Shown: positions 1-6,172 of the stretch, piece by piece | Position numbering within the stretch: position 1 is the stretch's first letter | Layout: the number at the start of each line of letters is the position of its first letter | Assembly (NCBI GenBank): GCA_031257695.1 | Contig: JAIROB010000049.1 | Location: 1-14,771, forward strand | Origin: Treponema sp. | GTDB lineage: Bacteria > Spirochaetota > Spirochaetia > Treponematales > Breznakiellaceae | Length of the DNA stretch: 14,771 nucleotides | Direction: 5' to 3' | Notes under the pieces: generated by a model | Told to the model about the DNA's origin: nothing | Databases searched by the model: none | The model's input: only the letters and a program-made list of their open reading frames with translations | Made by a program: the position numbers and the translations under genes

Positions 1-1578
1 GACTTTGGTAAAATTCGGGAGGGGGGGTTCCTGTATGTGGACAAAACCGCCAGGATACATGAATTGTTGACCGGATCTGGGGGCATTTTCTTTCTCTCCA
101 GGCCCCGGCGGTTCGGCAAGTCCCTGCTCTGTTCCACCCTGGGAGCCCTTTTTGAGGGGCGGCGGGAACTGTTCGGCCCCATCGCGGGGCAGCCGTCACT
201 GGCCATTGACGTTCTTGACTGGGAGTGGAAGCAGCATCCGGTTATCCGTATTGATCTGAACGCCGGAGATTATGAAAAGGGGACGGATGAACTTTTAGTT
301 ACCATTAAAAGAATGCTTGAACTGTGCGCCGGGAAACACGATGTGCCGTTTGCCGGAGAGACCTTAAGCGATATTTTTGCCCGTCTGATATTCAGCCTTC
401 ATGAAAAATACAAAGAAAAAGTCATCGTAATTGTCGATGAATACGATAAACCTCTCTTGACCACGATTGATGTGCCGGATATACACAAAGAAATCAGAAA
501 CGCCCTCAAAGCCTTCTATGGTGTGTTAAAGTCTTCGGATGAATATCTTCGAATGGCGTTTCTGACCGGTGTTACCAAATTTTCCCAGGTAAGCGTGTTT
601 TCCGATTTGAACAACATAACCGATATATCCTTTGCCCCCCGGTTTAATGACCTCTGCGGCATCACCCAGGAGGAACTGGAACGGGATTTTGCCGCCGATA
701 TAGCAGCGGTTCTCAAGGAAAAGCATGGGGACAGGCATAGTTACCTTGCGGAAGTAAAACGTTTTTACAATGGTTACAGGTTTTCTGAAAAGCCTGAAAC
801 GCTCTACAATCCCTTCGGCCTTCTCAATCATTTTAATGAGCTGGGAAAATTCGGCGTCTACTGGTTTGCAACCGGCACGCCGGCATTTCTTGTCACGCTG
901 ATAGAAAATCAGAAAATAGATATTCTGCGCCTTGAAAAGACTTCCTTAACCTTTGCAGGCTTGCAGAAGTTCAATGTTGATAACATGGACGCTTTGGCGG
1001 TGTTGTACCAGTCGGGTTATTTGACCATCGTTGATTACGATGAGGAATTCGGCATATATACCCTGGACTATCCAAATGAGGAGGTGCGCTCGGCCTTTGC
1101 GGAAGCGTTGCTGGAACAGTATGTCCGTGTTCCCGCCCAGGATGTAAATGCGATGGTGGTAAAACTGCCGAAGGCCCTGTCAAAAGGCGATATAGAAGGC
1201 GCCTTGCAAATGCTGCCGCCGTTTTTTGCGTCGATACCCTATGACATACAGATAAAAGACGAGAGGTACTACCAAACCGTCATACACCTGCTTTTCCGTA
1301 TGCTGGGCCTGTACTGCCGTTCAGAGGTTCGCATAGCGGCGGGCCGTATAGACACGCTGGTGGAGACGAAGCAGTACGTTTACTGTTTCGAGTTCAAGCT
1401 GAACGGCGCTGCGGAGGAAGCCCTGACGCAGATAGACAGCAAGGACTACCTGCTGCCCTGGGAGGGAAGCGGCAAGGGGCTTGTCAAAGTGGGAGTCAGT
1501 TTTGACTACGAAAAACGCAACATCGGGGAGTGGAAGACGGCAAGGGTTGCCGATAGTTCAGGTACGCTGCTTGCATGA
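1..1578 (+). CDS. AAA-ATPase-like / PD-(D/E)XK nuclease-family protein, 5' end outside window
   Basis: The reading frame is open from base 1. The first residues (DFGKIREGGFLYVDKT) match the conserved N-terminal part of this family, so the GTG at 37 is an internal valine and the true start lies before the window. An ATPase domain follows, with a P-loop region RPRRFGKS at 100-123 and a Walker B strand ending in DEYD at 436-447. The C-terminal part is a PD-(D/E)XK-type fold (PDDEXK_9/DUF1703 type), with Asp at 1351-1353 and Glu-x-Lys at 1390-1398. Such proteins are numerous in treponemes and Bacteroidetes. Their role is not established; mobile-element or defence functions have been suggested. 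The first two thirds are poorer in GC than the last third (43% in the line at 421, 57% in the line at 1381). The family call is firm; nuclease activity is inferred. Confidence 0.9.
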   Translation, partial: DFGKIREGGFLYVDKTARIHELLTGSGGIFFLSRPRRFGKSLLCSTLGALFEGRRELFGPIAGQPSLAIDVLDWEWKQHPVIRIDLNAGDYEKGTDELLVTIKRMLELCAGKHDVPFAGETLSDIFARLIFSLHEKYKEKVIVIVDEYDKPLLTTIDVPDIHKEIRNALKAFYGVLKSSDEYLRMAFLTGVTKFSQVSVFSDLNNITDISFAPRFNDLCGITQEELERDFAADIAAVLKEKHGDRHSYLAEVKRFYNGYRFSEKPETLYNPFGLLNHFNELGKFGVYWFATGTPAFLVTLIENQKIDILRLEKTSLTFAGLQKFNVDNMDALAVLYQSGYLTIVDYDEEFGIYTLDYPNEEVRSAFAEALLEQYVRVPAQDVNAMVVKLPKALSKGDIEGALQMLPPFFASIPYDIQIKDERYYQTVIHLLFRMLGLYCRSEVRIAAGRIDTLVETKQYVYCFEFKLNGAAEEALTQIDSKDYLLPWEGSGKGLVKVGVSFDYEKRNIGEWKTARVADSSGTLLA

Positions 1579-1596
1579 ACGCCCGATGTCGTTCAT
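1575..1596. repeat. Inverted repeat overlapping the stop of the first gene
   Basis: ATGAACG (1575-1581) is the exact reverse complement of CGTTCAT (1590-1596), with an 8-base loop. It spans the TGA stop at 1576-1578. No T-run follows, so it is a weak candidate for a terminator and may only protect the mRNA 3' end. Confidence 0.35.
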
Positions 1597-1617
1597 TGAA
1601 GTTATACAAGTAACCAG

Positions 1618-1646
1618 TTGAGTGTTTTAGGCCGATTAAGTATATT
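1618..1646 (+). promoter_or_regulatory. Sigma-70-type promoter for the Wzz-like gene
   Basis: TTGAGT (1618-1623, 4 of 6 to the -35 consensus) is followed by a 17-base spacer and TATATT (1641-1646, 5 of 6 to the -10 consensus). Transcription would begin near 1653, giving a leader of about 55 bases before the ATG at 1708. That start has a good ribosome binding site, AAGGA at 1697-1701. Confidence 0.6.
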
Positions 1647-1654
1647 TCTATAAG

Positions 1655-1678
1655 ATGAAAGTGTTTTAACCCTTTCAT
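1655..1678 (+). promoter_or_regulatory. 5' leader hairpin of the Wzz-like gene
   Basis: ATGAAAG (1655-1661) pairs perfectly with CTTTCAT (1672-1678) across a 10-base loop. It would lie at the very 5' end of the transcript predicted from the promoter at 1618-1646. It could stabilise the mRNA or bind a regulator; nothing more specific can be seen. Confidence 0.35.
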
Positions 1679-1707
1679 ACCGCATATTTTTGTGTTAAGG
1701 ACTCGCA

Positions 1708-2760
1708 ATGAACGGCTTAAAACAAGATCCCGCGGACAATCCGTCCGCCGCAAAACCTACGGATGATGACGAAATCTCCCTTATCGACCTCTTCGCCGTC
1801 CTCTGGCGCCGCAGGGTGATGATCCTCGTCATCACCCTTGCCGCGGCCGCCGGTGTTGTGGTGTTTTCCGTTATTTCCATCATTTTGCCGCCTGAAATCT
1901 CCCCCCTGCCTAACGAATATACCCCCACGGCGCTCATGCTGATCAACGACTCCTCCTCGCCGGGGGGCGGCATGGCGTCCATGCTTGCTTCCAGCGGCCT
2001 GGGCGGCATTGCGGGCCTGGCCGGGATTAGCGGCGGCGGCTCCACCTTCAGCGACCTCGCCGCCTACCTGATTGCCACCAACACCCTGCTCGACACCGTG
2101 GTGGACGAATTTGACCTGCTTGCACGGTACAAGATTTCCACGCCGGAAAAAGAGGCCAAGTCGCCCCGCGCCGAAAGCCGGGAGGCCCTCAAGAAAAAAC
2201 TGACCGCCGAGTACGACGACAAGAGCGGCGTGTTCAGCGTCAGCTTTGCCGACACCGACCCCGCCTTCGCCCAGGGGGTGGTCAACTACTGCGTGGAGTA
2301 CCTCCAGTCCTGGTTTGACGAACTGGGGGTGGACAAGAACAAGCTGGAAAAGGAAAACCTGGAAAAGAACATCGAGAACACCTACGACGAGATTCGGGGC
2401 CTGGAACTGGAGACCCGGCGGCTGGAGCAGTCGGTCCAGCGGGGCAGCGTGAATGTGCCCTCCATTTCACTGGATCTGAACCGTATCCAGATGGAGCTGG
2501 AGGCCCAGCGCCAGGTCTACGCCCAGCTCAAGGTCCAGTATGAGCTGCTCAAGGTGTCCATGGCCAGCGAGAAGCCGGTGTTCCAGGTGCTGGAAATGGC
2601 GGAAGTCCCGGACCGGAAGTCCGGGCCCGGCCGGGGTCTGATTTGCGTCATTGTCACCTTTGCCGCGGGTTTTTTCTCGGTGTTTCTGGCCTTTGTGTTG
2701 AACGCCCTTGACAACATCAAACGCGACCCGGAGGCCATGGCAAAGCTGCGGGGCAGGTAA
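1708..2760 (+). CDS. Wzz-type polysaccharide co-polymerase / chain length determinant protein
   Basis: Inner-membrane polysaccharide co-polymerase of the Wzz family, expected to control chain length or couple polymerisation to export of a surface polysaccharide. An acidic cytoplasmic N-terminus containing ISLIDLFAVLWRRR (about 23-36) leads into a first membrane helix (about 37-60). A Gly/Ala-rich stretch (about 86-112) typical of the family follows, then a periplasmic region with coiled-coil segments (about 205-245 and 255-285). A second membrane helix lies at about 311-333, preceded by a Pro/Gly-rich turn. At 350 residues it has the usual length. It lacks a C-terminal tyrosine-kinase domain, so any kinase partner must be elsewhere. 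It has its own promoter and terminator. The natural partner is the Wza-like gene at 4689, separated from it by an ATPase gene. Confidence 0.9.
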   Translation: MNGLKQDPADNPSAAKPTDDDEISLIDLFAVLWRRRVMILVITLAAAAGVVVFSVISIILPPEISPLPNEYTPTALMLINDSSSPGGGMASMLASSGLGGIAGLAGISGGGSTFSDLAAYLIATNTLLDTVVDEFDLLARYKISTPEKEAKSPRAESREALKKKLTAEYDDKSGVFSVSFADTDPAFAQGVVNYCVEYLQSWFDELGVDKNKLEKENLEKNIENTYDEIRGLELETRRLEQSVQRGSVNVPSISLDLNRIQMELEAQRQVYAQLKVQYELLKVSMASEKPVFQVLEMAEVPDRKSGPGRGLICVIVTFAAGFFSVFLAFVLNALDNIKRDPEAMAKLRGR

Positions 2761-2788
2761 AGTGTTCATTGCCCGGTAAAGCCCTGCG

Positions 2789-2808
2789 ACCCTGCGGCAG
2801 GGTTTTTT
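2789..2808 (+). terminator. Factor-independent terminator after the Wzz-like gene
   Basis: ACCCTG (2789-2794), loop CGG, and CAGGGT (2798-2803) form a perfect 6-bp stem that runs into a tract of six T (2803-2808). It lies 29 bases after the stop at 2760. An upstream CCCTGC (2782-2787) could pair alternatively with GCAGGG (2797-2802). Confidence 0.8.
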
Positions 2809-2820
2809 ATTTACTAAAAA

Positions 2821-2838
2821 AGTTAGTTTAAACTAACT
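2821..2838. promoter_or_regulatory. Perfect 18-bp palindrome upstream of the ATPase/nuclease gene
   Basis: AGTTAGTTTAAACTAACT is an exact self-complementary 18-mer, and 2 bases later comes TTGACG (2841-2846), a good -35-like hexamer. A dimeric repressor site overlapping a promoter would look like this. However, no good -10 hexamer lies 16-18 bases after TTGACG. The site follows the terminator at 2789-2808 and therefore probably belongs to the downstream gene. Confidence 0.5.
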
Positions 2839-2887
2839 AATTGACGCTATCTACCCAAAGGGTCGTTTTCCGGTTATGCTTTGAAGC

Positions 2888-4480
2888 ATGGACAAGTTAG
2901 CCAAAGTAAAACGGCCGGTCCGGTTCTTTAACACCACCGGCCCCTGTAATCCCTGGGATCACTATATGCTGCCCCCGGAGGAACGCCTGGTGGGAGCCCA
3001 GCTCCAGCGCTATATCCGGGACCAGCTTTACTGGGTGCTCCATGCCCCCCGGCAGACGGGGAAGACCACGTTTTTGCAGAGCTGGATGCGGGAGATCAAC
3101 AGCGGCCGGTTCAACGGCGATGACGCCATTGCCTGCTATGTCAGCGTTGAAAATTGCCAGGGAATTGCCGAGCCGGAACGGGCCATGCCGGCTCTTTGTG
3201 AGGGGATACGGCAATATGCGTCGGCCTTTGATGTTCCGGCGCCGGAAATGAAAGACGTTTCCCCTATGACGATGTTGAGCGCCATGCTGGGCAACTGGGC
3301 GGAATTGACAGCCCCCAAATCCCTGGTGGTGTTGTTTGACGAGGTTGATGTGCTGGAAGGGGAAACCCTCATCAGCTTTCTGCGGCAGCTGCGGGGCGGT
3401 TTTGCGAGCCGGGGGCCCGGTGTGTTTCCGGTGTCCATCGCCCTGGTGGGGATGCGGGACCTGAAAGATTATATCACCGCCGCCAAGGGGGGAGTCGCCC
3501 CCAATCCGGGGTCTCCCTTCAATATAAAGGAAGATTCCGCTGTGCTTTCCAACTTCCGGCGGGAGGACATCGCCAGGCTGTTTGCCCAGCGGACCGGGGA
3601 GACCGGCCAGGAGATCGCCGGGGAAGCGCTCGACTATGTGTACGACCAGTCCCGGGGCCAGCCCTGGATTGTCAACTCCCTGTTGAAACGGGCCACCATG
3701 CGGGTGCTGGACGAAACGAGCCGGGAGACGGTTACGGTTGACCACCTCATGGAGGCGCGGGAGCAGATGATACAGGCCCGGGAAACCCACCTGGATGCCC
3801 TGGCCTACCGGCTTGAAGATCCCCGCATCAGAAAGGTCATGGAAACCCTTATGACCGGCGAATCGGACATAAACCTCGCCACCGGCGAAGCCTTTCGGCT
3901 GTGCCTTGATTTGGGTCTGGTTGCCATCATAGACGGAGCGCCCTCCGTGGCGAATCCCATCTACCGGGAAGTATTGTCCCGGGAAGTAACCTACGGCGCC
4001 CAAATGGCGATTCCCATGCCCGAATGGGAATGGCAGAAGGCCGACGGCTCCCTGGACATGGACACCCTGCTGCGGGAGTTTCAGCAGTTCTGGCGGAAAC
4101 ATTCGGAACTATGGGAAGAAAAGTCGGACTACACCGAAGCCTTTCCCCACCTGCTTTTGATGGCCTTTTTGCAGCGGGTCCTGAACGGCGGGGGGCGGAT
4201 AGACCGGGAATACGCGGCGGGCCGGGGGAGGATGGACCTGGCGGTAGAATACAAGAAACGCTGGTATATTCTGGAAGTAAAACTGGTGCACAAGCATGAA
4301 ACGCCTGAATCCGTGCAGGAGGAGGGGCTTGCGCAGATAACGCGATACCGCGACCGGATAGACGCTGCGGCGTCTGCCCACCTGATTATCTTTGACCGGC
4401 GTCCCCAGGCGAAGGAGCTGCCCTGGGAAGACCGCCTGGGCTGGACCCGGGAGGGGCCGGTAACGGCGCTGCGAATGTGA
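2888..4480 (+). CDS. AAA-like ATPase with C-terminal PD-(D/E)XK nuclease-like domain
   Basis: The 530-residue protein has a conserved opening (FFNTTGPCNPWDHYMLPPEE, 13-32), then Walker A APRQTGKTT (53-61) and Walker B LVVLFDEVD (146-154). A winged-helix-like stretch follows. Near the C-terminus GRGRMD (445-450) and EVK (463-465) fit a PD-(D/E)XK catalytic core. This ATPase family (AAA-like type) differs from the one at 1-1578 although both share the two-part plan. The ATG at 2888 is the only ATG after an in-frame TGA at 2882-2884. It has no clear Shine-Dalgarno sequence; TATGCT at 2875-2880 would place transcription start almost on the ATG, so a leaderless message is possible. Function is unknown: defence, plasmid/phage-related or regulatory roles are all open. 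It lies between the Wzz-like and Wza-like genes. Confidence 0.85.
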   Translation: MDKLAKVKRPVRFFNTTGPCNPWDHYMLPPEERLVGAQLQRYIRDQLYWVLHAPRQTGKTTFLQSWMREINSGRFNGDDAIACYVSVENCQGIAEPERAMPALCEGIRQYASAFDVPAPEMKDVSPMTMLSAMLGNWAELTAPKSLVVLFDEVDVLEGETLISFLRQLRGGFASRGPGVFPVSIALVGMRDLKDYITAAKGGVAPNPGSPFNIKEDSAVLSNFRREDIARLFAQRTGETGQEIAGEALDYVYDQSRGQPWIVNSLLKRATMRVLDETSRETVTVDHLMEAREQMIQARETHLDALAYRLEDPRIRKVMETLMTGESDINLATGEAFRLCLDLGLVAIIDGAPSVANPIYREVLSREVTYGAQMAIPMPEWEWQKADGSLDMDTLLREFQQFWRKHSELWEEKSDYTEAFPHLLLMAFLQRVLNGGGRIDREYAAGRGRMDLAVEYKKRWYILEVKLVHKHETPESVQEEGLAQITRYRDRIDAAASAHLIIFDRRPQAKELPWEDRLGWTREGPVTALRM

Positions 4481-4497
4481 CTAATAGTTTGCGTCTA

Positions 4498-4526
4498 TTT
4501 ACGGAGATCCGTGAATATGGTATACT
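4498..4526 (+). promoter_or_regulatory. Promoter of the Wza-like export gene, with extended -10
   Basis: TTTACG (4498-4503, 4 of 6 to the -35 consensus), a 17-base spacer, and TATACT (4521-4526, 5 of 6 to the -10 consensus). TGG directly before the -10 makes an extended -10 element. Transcription would begin near 4533, leaving about 155 bases before the export gene at 4689. That leader holds a small ORF and a hairpin. Confidence 0.65.
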
Positions 4527-4610
4527 TGAATCATTCGAGCTACCTGAAAGTGGGAATAGGCAGCTTATACGGTCGCAGTTACGGTTTTGAACTGCCGGGC
4601 GGAGGTAAAA

Positions 4611-4688
4611 ATGGAGTTATTGACGGCTGAGCGCCGGTGTAAAATTGAGAAACTTAAACGGAAGTCCCGGGAAGCCGGGAGACCATAG
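4611..4688 (+). CDS. 25-codon leader ORF directly upstream of the export gene
   Basis: ATG at 4611 is preceded by a strong ribosome binding site, GGAGGT (4601-4606), at ideal spacing. The ORF runs 25 codons and stops at TAG 4686-4688, immediately next to the TTG start at 4689. The peptide begins MELLTAERRCKIEKLKRK and is strongly basic with one cysteine; it resembles nothing I recognise. Its last codons pass through the hairpin at 4665-4680, which covers the next gene's ribosome binding site. A ribosome translating it would therefore open that site. The likely role is translational coupling; whether the peptide itself has a function cannot be told. Confidence 0.5.
   Translation: MELLTAERRCKIEKLKRKSREAGRP
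4665..4681 (+). promoter_or_regulatory. Hairpin masking the ribosome binding site of the export gene
   Basis: TCCCGG (4665-4670), loop GAAG, and CCGGGA (4675-4680) form a perfect 6-bp GC-rich stem. The 3' arm contains most of GGGAG (4677-4681), the only good Shine-Dalgarno sequence for TTG 4689 (7-base spacing). The hairpin lies wholly within the 25-codon leader ORF. Confidence 0.55.
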
Positions 4689-6158
4689 TTGCTGGTGAAG
4701 CGTTGCCTTAGCCTTGCGGCTCTTTTCCTGTGTGTTTTTGCGCCCCTCTTTTCCCAGGTGTCCCAGGAAATAGTCGACTCCGCGGAGGATCTCAGCATGG
4801 ACGCCCTGCTGGCCCTCTCCAGCCCCGATTACCGGGTTACCGCCGGGGATGTGTATACCCTGGCCTATGCGGCGGGAACGACCCCGGTGACCTTCCGGAT
4901 CATTGTGGACAGCTCTTACCGCGTCCCCATAGCGAACCTGGGGGTGGTCAACGCCGCGGGCAAGACCTACCGGCAGTTTAAGCGGGAGGCGGAGGCGATA
5001 GTGGCCAACAACTACCCCCTGAGCGGCGCCCAGTTGGCGCTGATCCAGCCCGGATACTTCCAGGTGTACCTTGCCGGGGAGGTCAACGTCGCCGCGGTCA
5101 AAACGGCCTGGGCGCTGTCCCGGCTTTCGTCGCTGCTGGAGGGCAGCCTTACCGGCTATTCGTCGACACGGGACATAACGGTCACGTCGGCCTCGGGGCA
5201 GAGCGCCGTGTACGACCTGTTTCTGGCCCAGCGGGACGGGGACCTGAGCCAGGACCCCTACCTGCGGCCCGAGGACGTGGTGCGGATCAACCGGATAGAC
5301 CGGGTGGTAACCATAGACGGGGCGGTGGAGCGGCCCGGGTCCTACCAGTTGCTGTCGGGGGAACACCTGCGGGATCTGATCCAGCGGTACGCCTCGAACC
5401 TGACGCCCGTGGCCGATCCCAGCAGGATGGAACTGGTCCGGTACCTGGATTCGAAGACCGATTCGGGGGACAAGCTGTACCTCTCTGAGCGCAGCATTGT
5501 GGAAAACTACCCCCTGCGGCACCTTGACGCGGTAAGCGTGCCGGCTATCACCGATCTGACGCCGGTGATGTTTGTGGAGGGAGCAGTGCGGGGGCCCGGA
5601 GCCCTGGAAAGCGCGGAAAGCAACGTGGCGAACCGGCTGACGGTGCGGTTCAACCAGGGGGAAAACTACGCGTCCCTGGCGCGGCGGCACGGCGATTGGT
5701 TTACCTCGATATCGGACACCCGGAACGCCTACGTCATACGGGGAGAGGAGCGGATTCCCCTGGACCTGAACCCCATGCTGTACGACTCAAACTACCGGAG
5801 CCAGTATTTTGTGGAGCGGAACGATGTGCTGATCGTCCCCTTCCGGCAGTACTTTGTGACCGTGGCCGGGGCAGTGGCGCAGCCGGACCGCTACCCGTAT
5901 ATACCGGACCGGAGCTGGGAGTACTACGTGGCGCTGGCCGGGGGCTTTGTGAAGGAGCTGAACTCCCGTGAAGCGGTGGAGATCAAGGACCTTGGGGGGA
6001 AGAGGATGCGGAAGACGGACGCGATAACGCCTGAGACAACGATCACGGCGCGGACTAACGCGGGGCTGTATTACTTTAACCGGATTGCGCCGGTGGTAAC
6101 CACGGTCCTGTCCATCATCACCACCTTCGTGAGCGTGACCCTGCTGGTCACCCGGTAA
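4689..6158 (+). CDS. Wza-type outer-membrane polysaccharide export protein with SLBB domains
   Basis: Outer-membrane export channel protein of the OPX family, expected to pass a surface polysaccharide across the outer membrane together with a Wzz-type partner. A signal peptide (1 to about 22, cut after LFS) is followed by a poly-export domain (about 47-125). SLBB-type repeats follow; GAVERPGSY (211-219), EGAVRGPGAL (297-306) and AGAVAQPDRY (393-402) mark their repeated hairpins. The C-terminal hydrophobic helix (about 466-487) resembles the membrane-spanning helix of Wza. The cysteine in the signal peptide (15) does not sit in an acceptable lipobox, so unlike Wza this protein is probably not acylated. 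The start is TTG at 4689, chosen for its ribosome binding site and the signal peptide; GTG at 4695 is the alternative. At 489 residues it is longer than E. coli Wza. Confidence 0.9.
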   Translation: MLVKRCLSLAALFLCVFAPLFSQVSQEIVDSAEDLSMDALLALSSPDYRVTAGDVYTLAYAAGTTPVTFRIIVDSSYRVPIANLGVVNAAGKTYRQFKREAEAIVANNYPLSGAQLALIQPGYFQVYLAGEVNVAAVKTAWALSRLSSLLEGSLTGYSSTRDITVTSASGQSAVYDLFLAQRDGDLSQDPYLRPEDVVRINRIDRVVTIDGAVERPGSYQLLSGEHLRDLIQRYASNLTPVADPSRMELVRYLDSKTDSGDKLYLSERSIVENYPLRHLDAVSVPAITDLTPVMFVEGAVRGPGALESAESNVANRLTVRFNQGENYASLARRHGDWFTSISDTRNAYVIRGEERIPLDLNPMLYDSNYRSQYFVERNDVLIVPFRQYFVTVAGAVAQPDRYPYIPDRSWEYYVALAGGFVKELNSREAVEIKDLGGKRMRKTDAITPETTITARTNAGLYYFNRIAPVVTTVLSIITTFVSVTLLVTR

Positions 6159-6172
6159 GGCCCTCAGGGGCC
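6159..6172. other. Short inverted repeat between convergent genes
   Basis: GGCCC (6159-6163) and GGGCC (6168-6172) pair around a 4-base loop. The repeat sits right after the stop of the export gene (TAA 6156-6158) and overlaps the stop of the OLD-type gene (TGA, complement of 6164-6166). There is no T-tract in either direction, so a terminator role is doubtful. Confidence 0.3.

Noticed and set aside
2897..4102. Minus-strand 401-codon frame
   Set aside because: Antisense to the second ATPase/nuclease gene, which has intact Walker and PD-(D/E)XK motifs; the frame encodes His/Gly/Pro-rich sequence without recognisable domains.
4517..4630. 37-codon ORF overlapping the promoter and the 25-codon leader ORF
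   Set aside because: Its ATG lies inside the predicted promoter, so it would be absent from a transcript starting near 4533; kept only as a note in the leader finding.
4617..5690. Minus-strand 357-codon frame
   Set aside because: Antisense to the SLBB export protein and lacking any recognisable domain.
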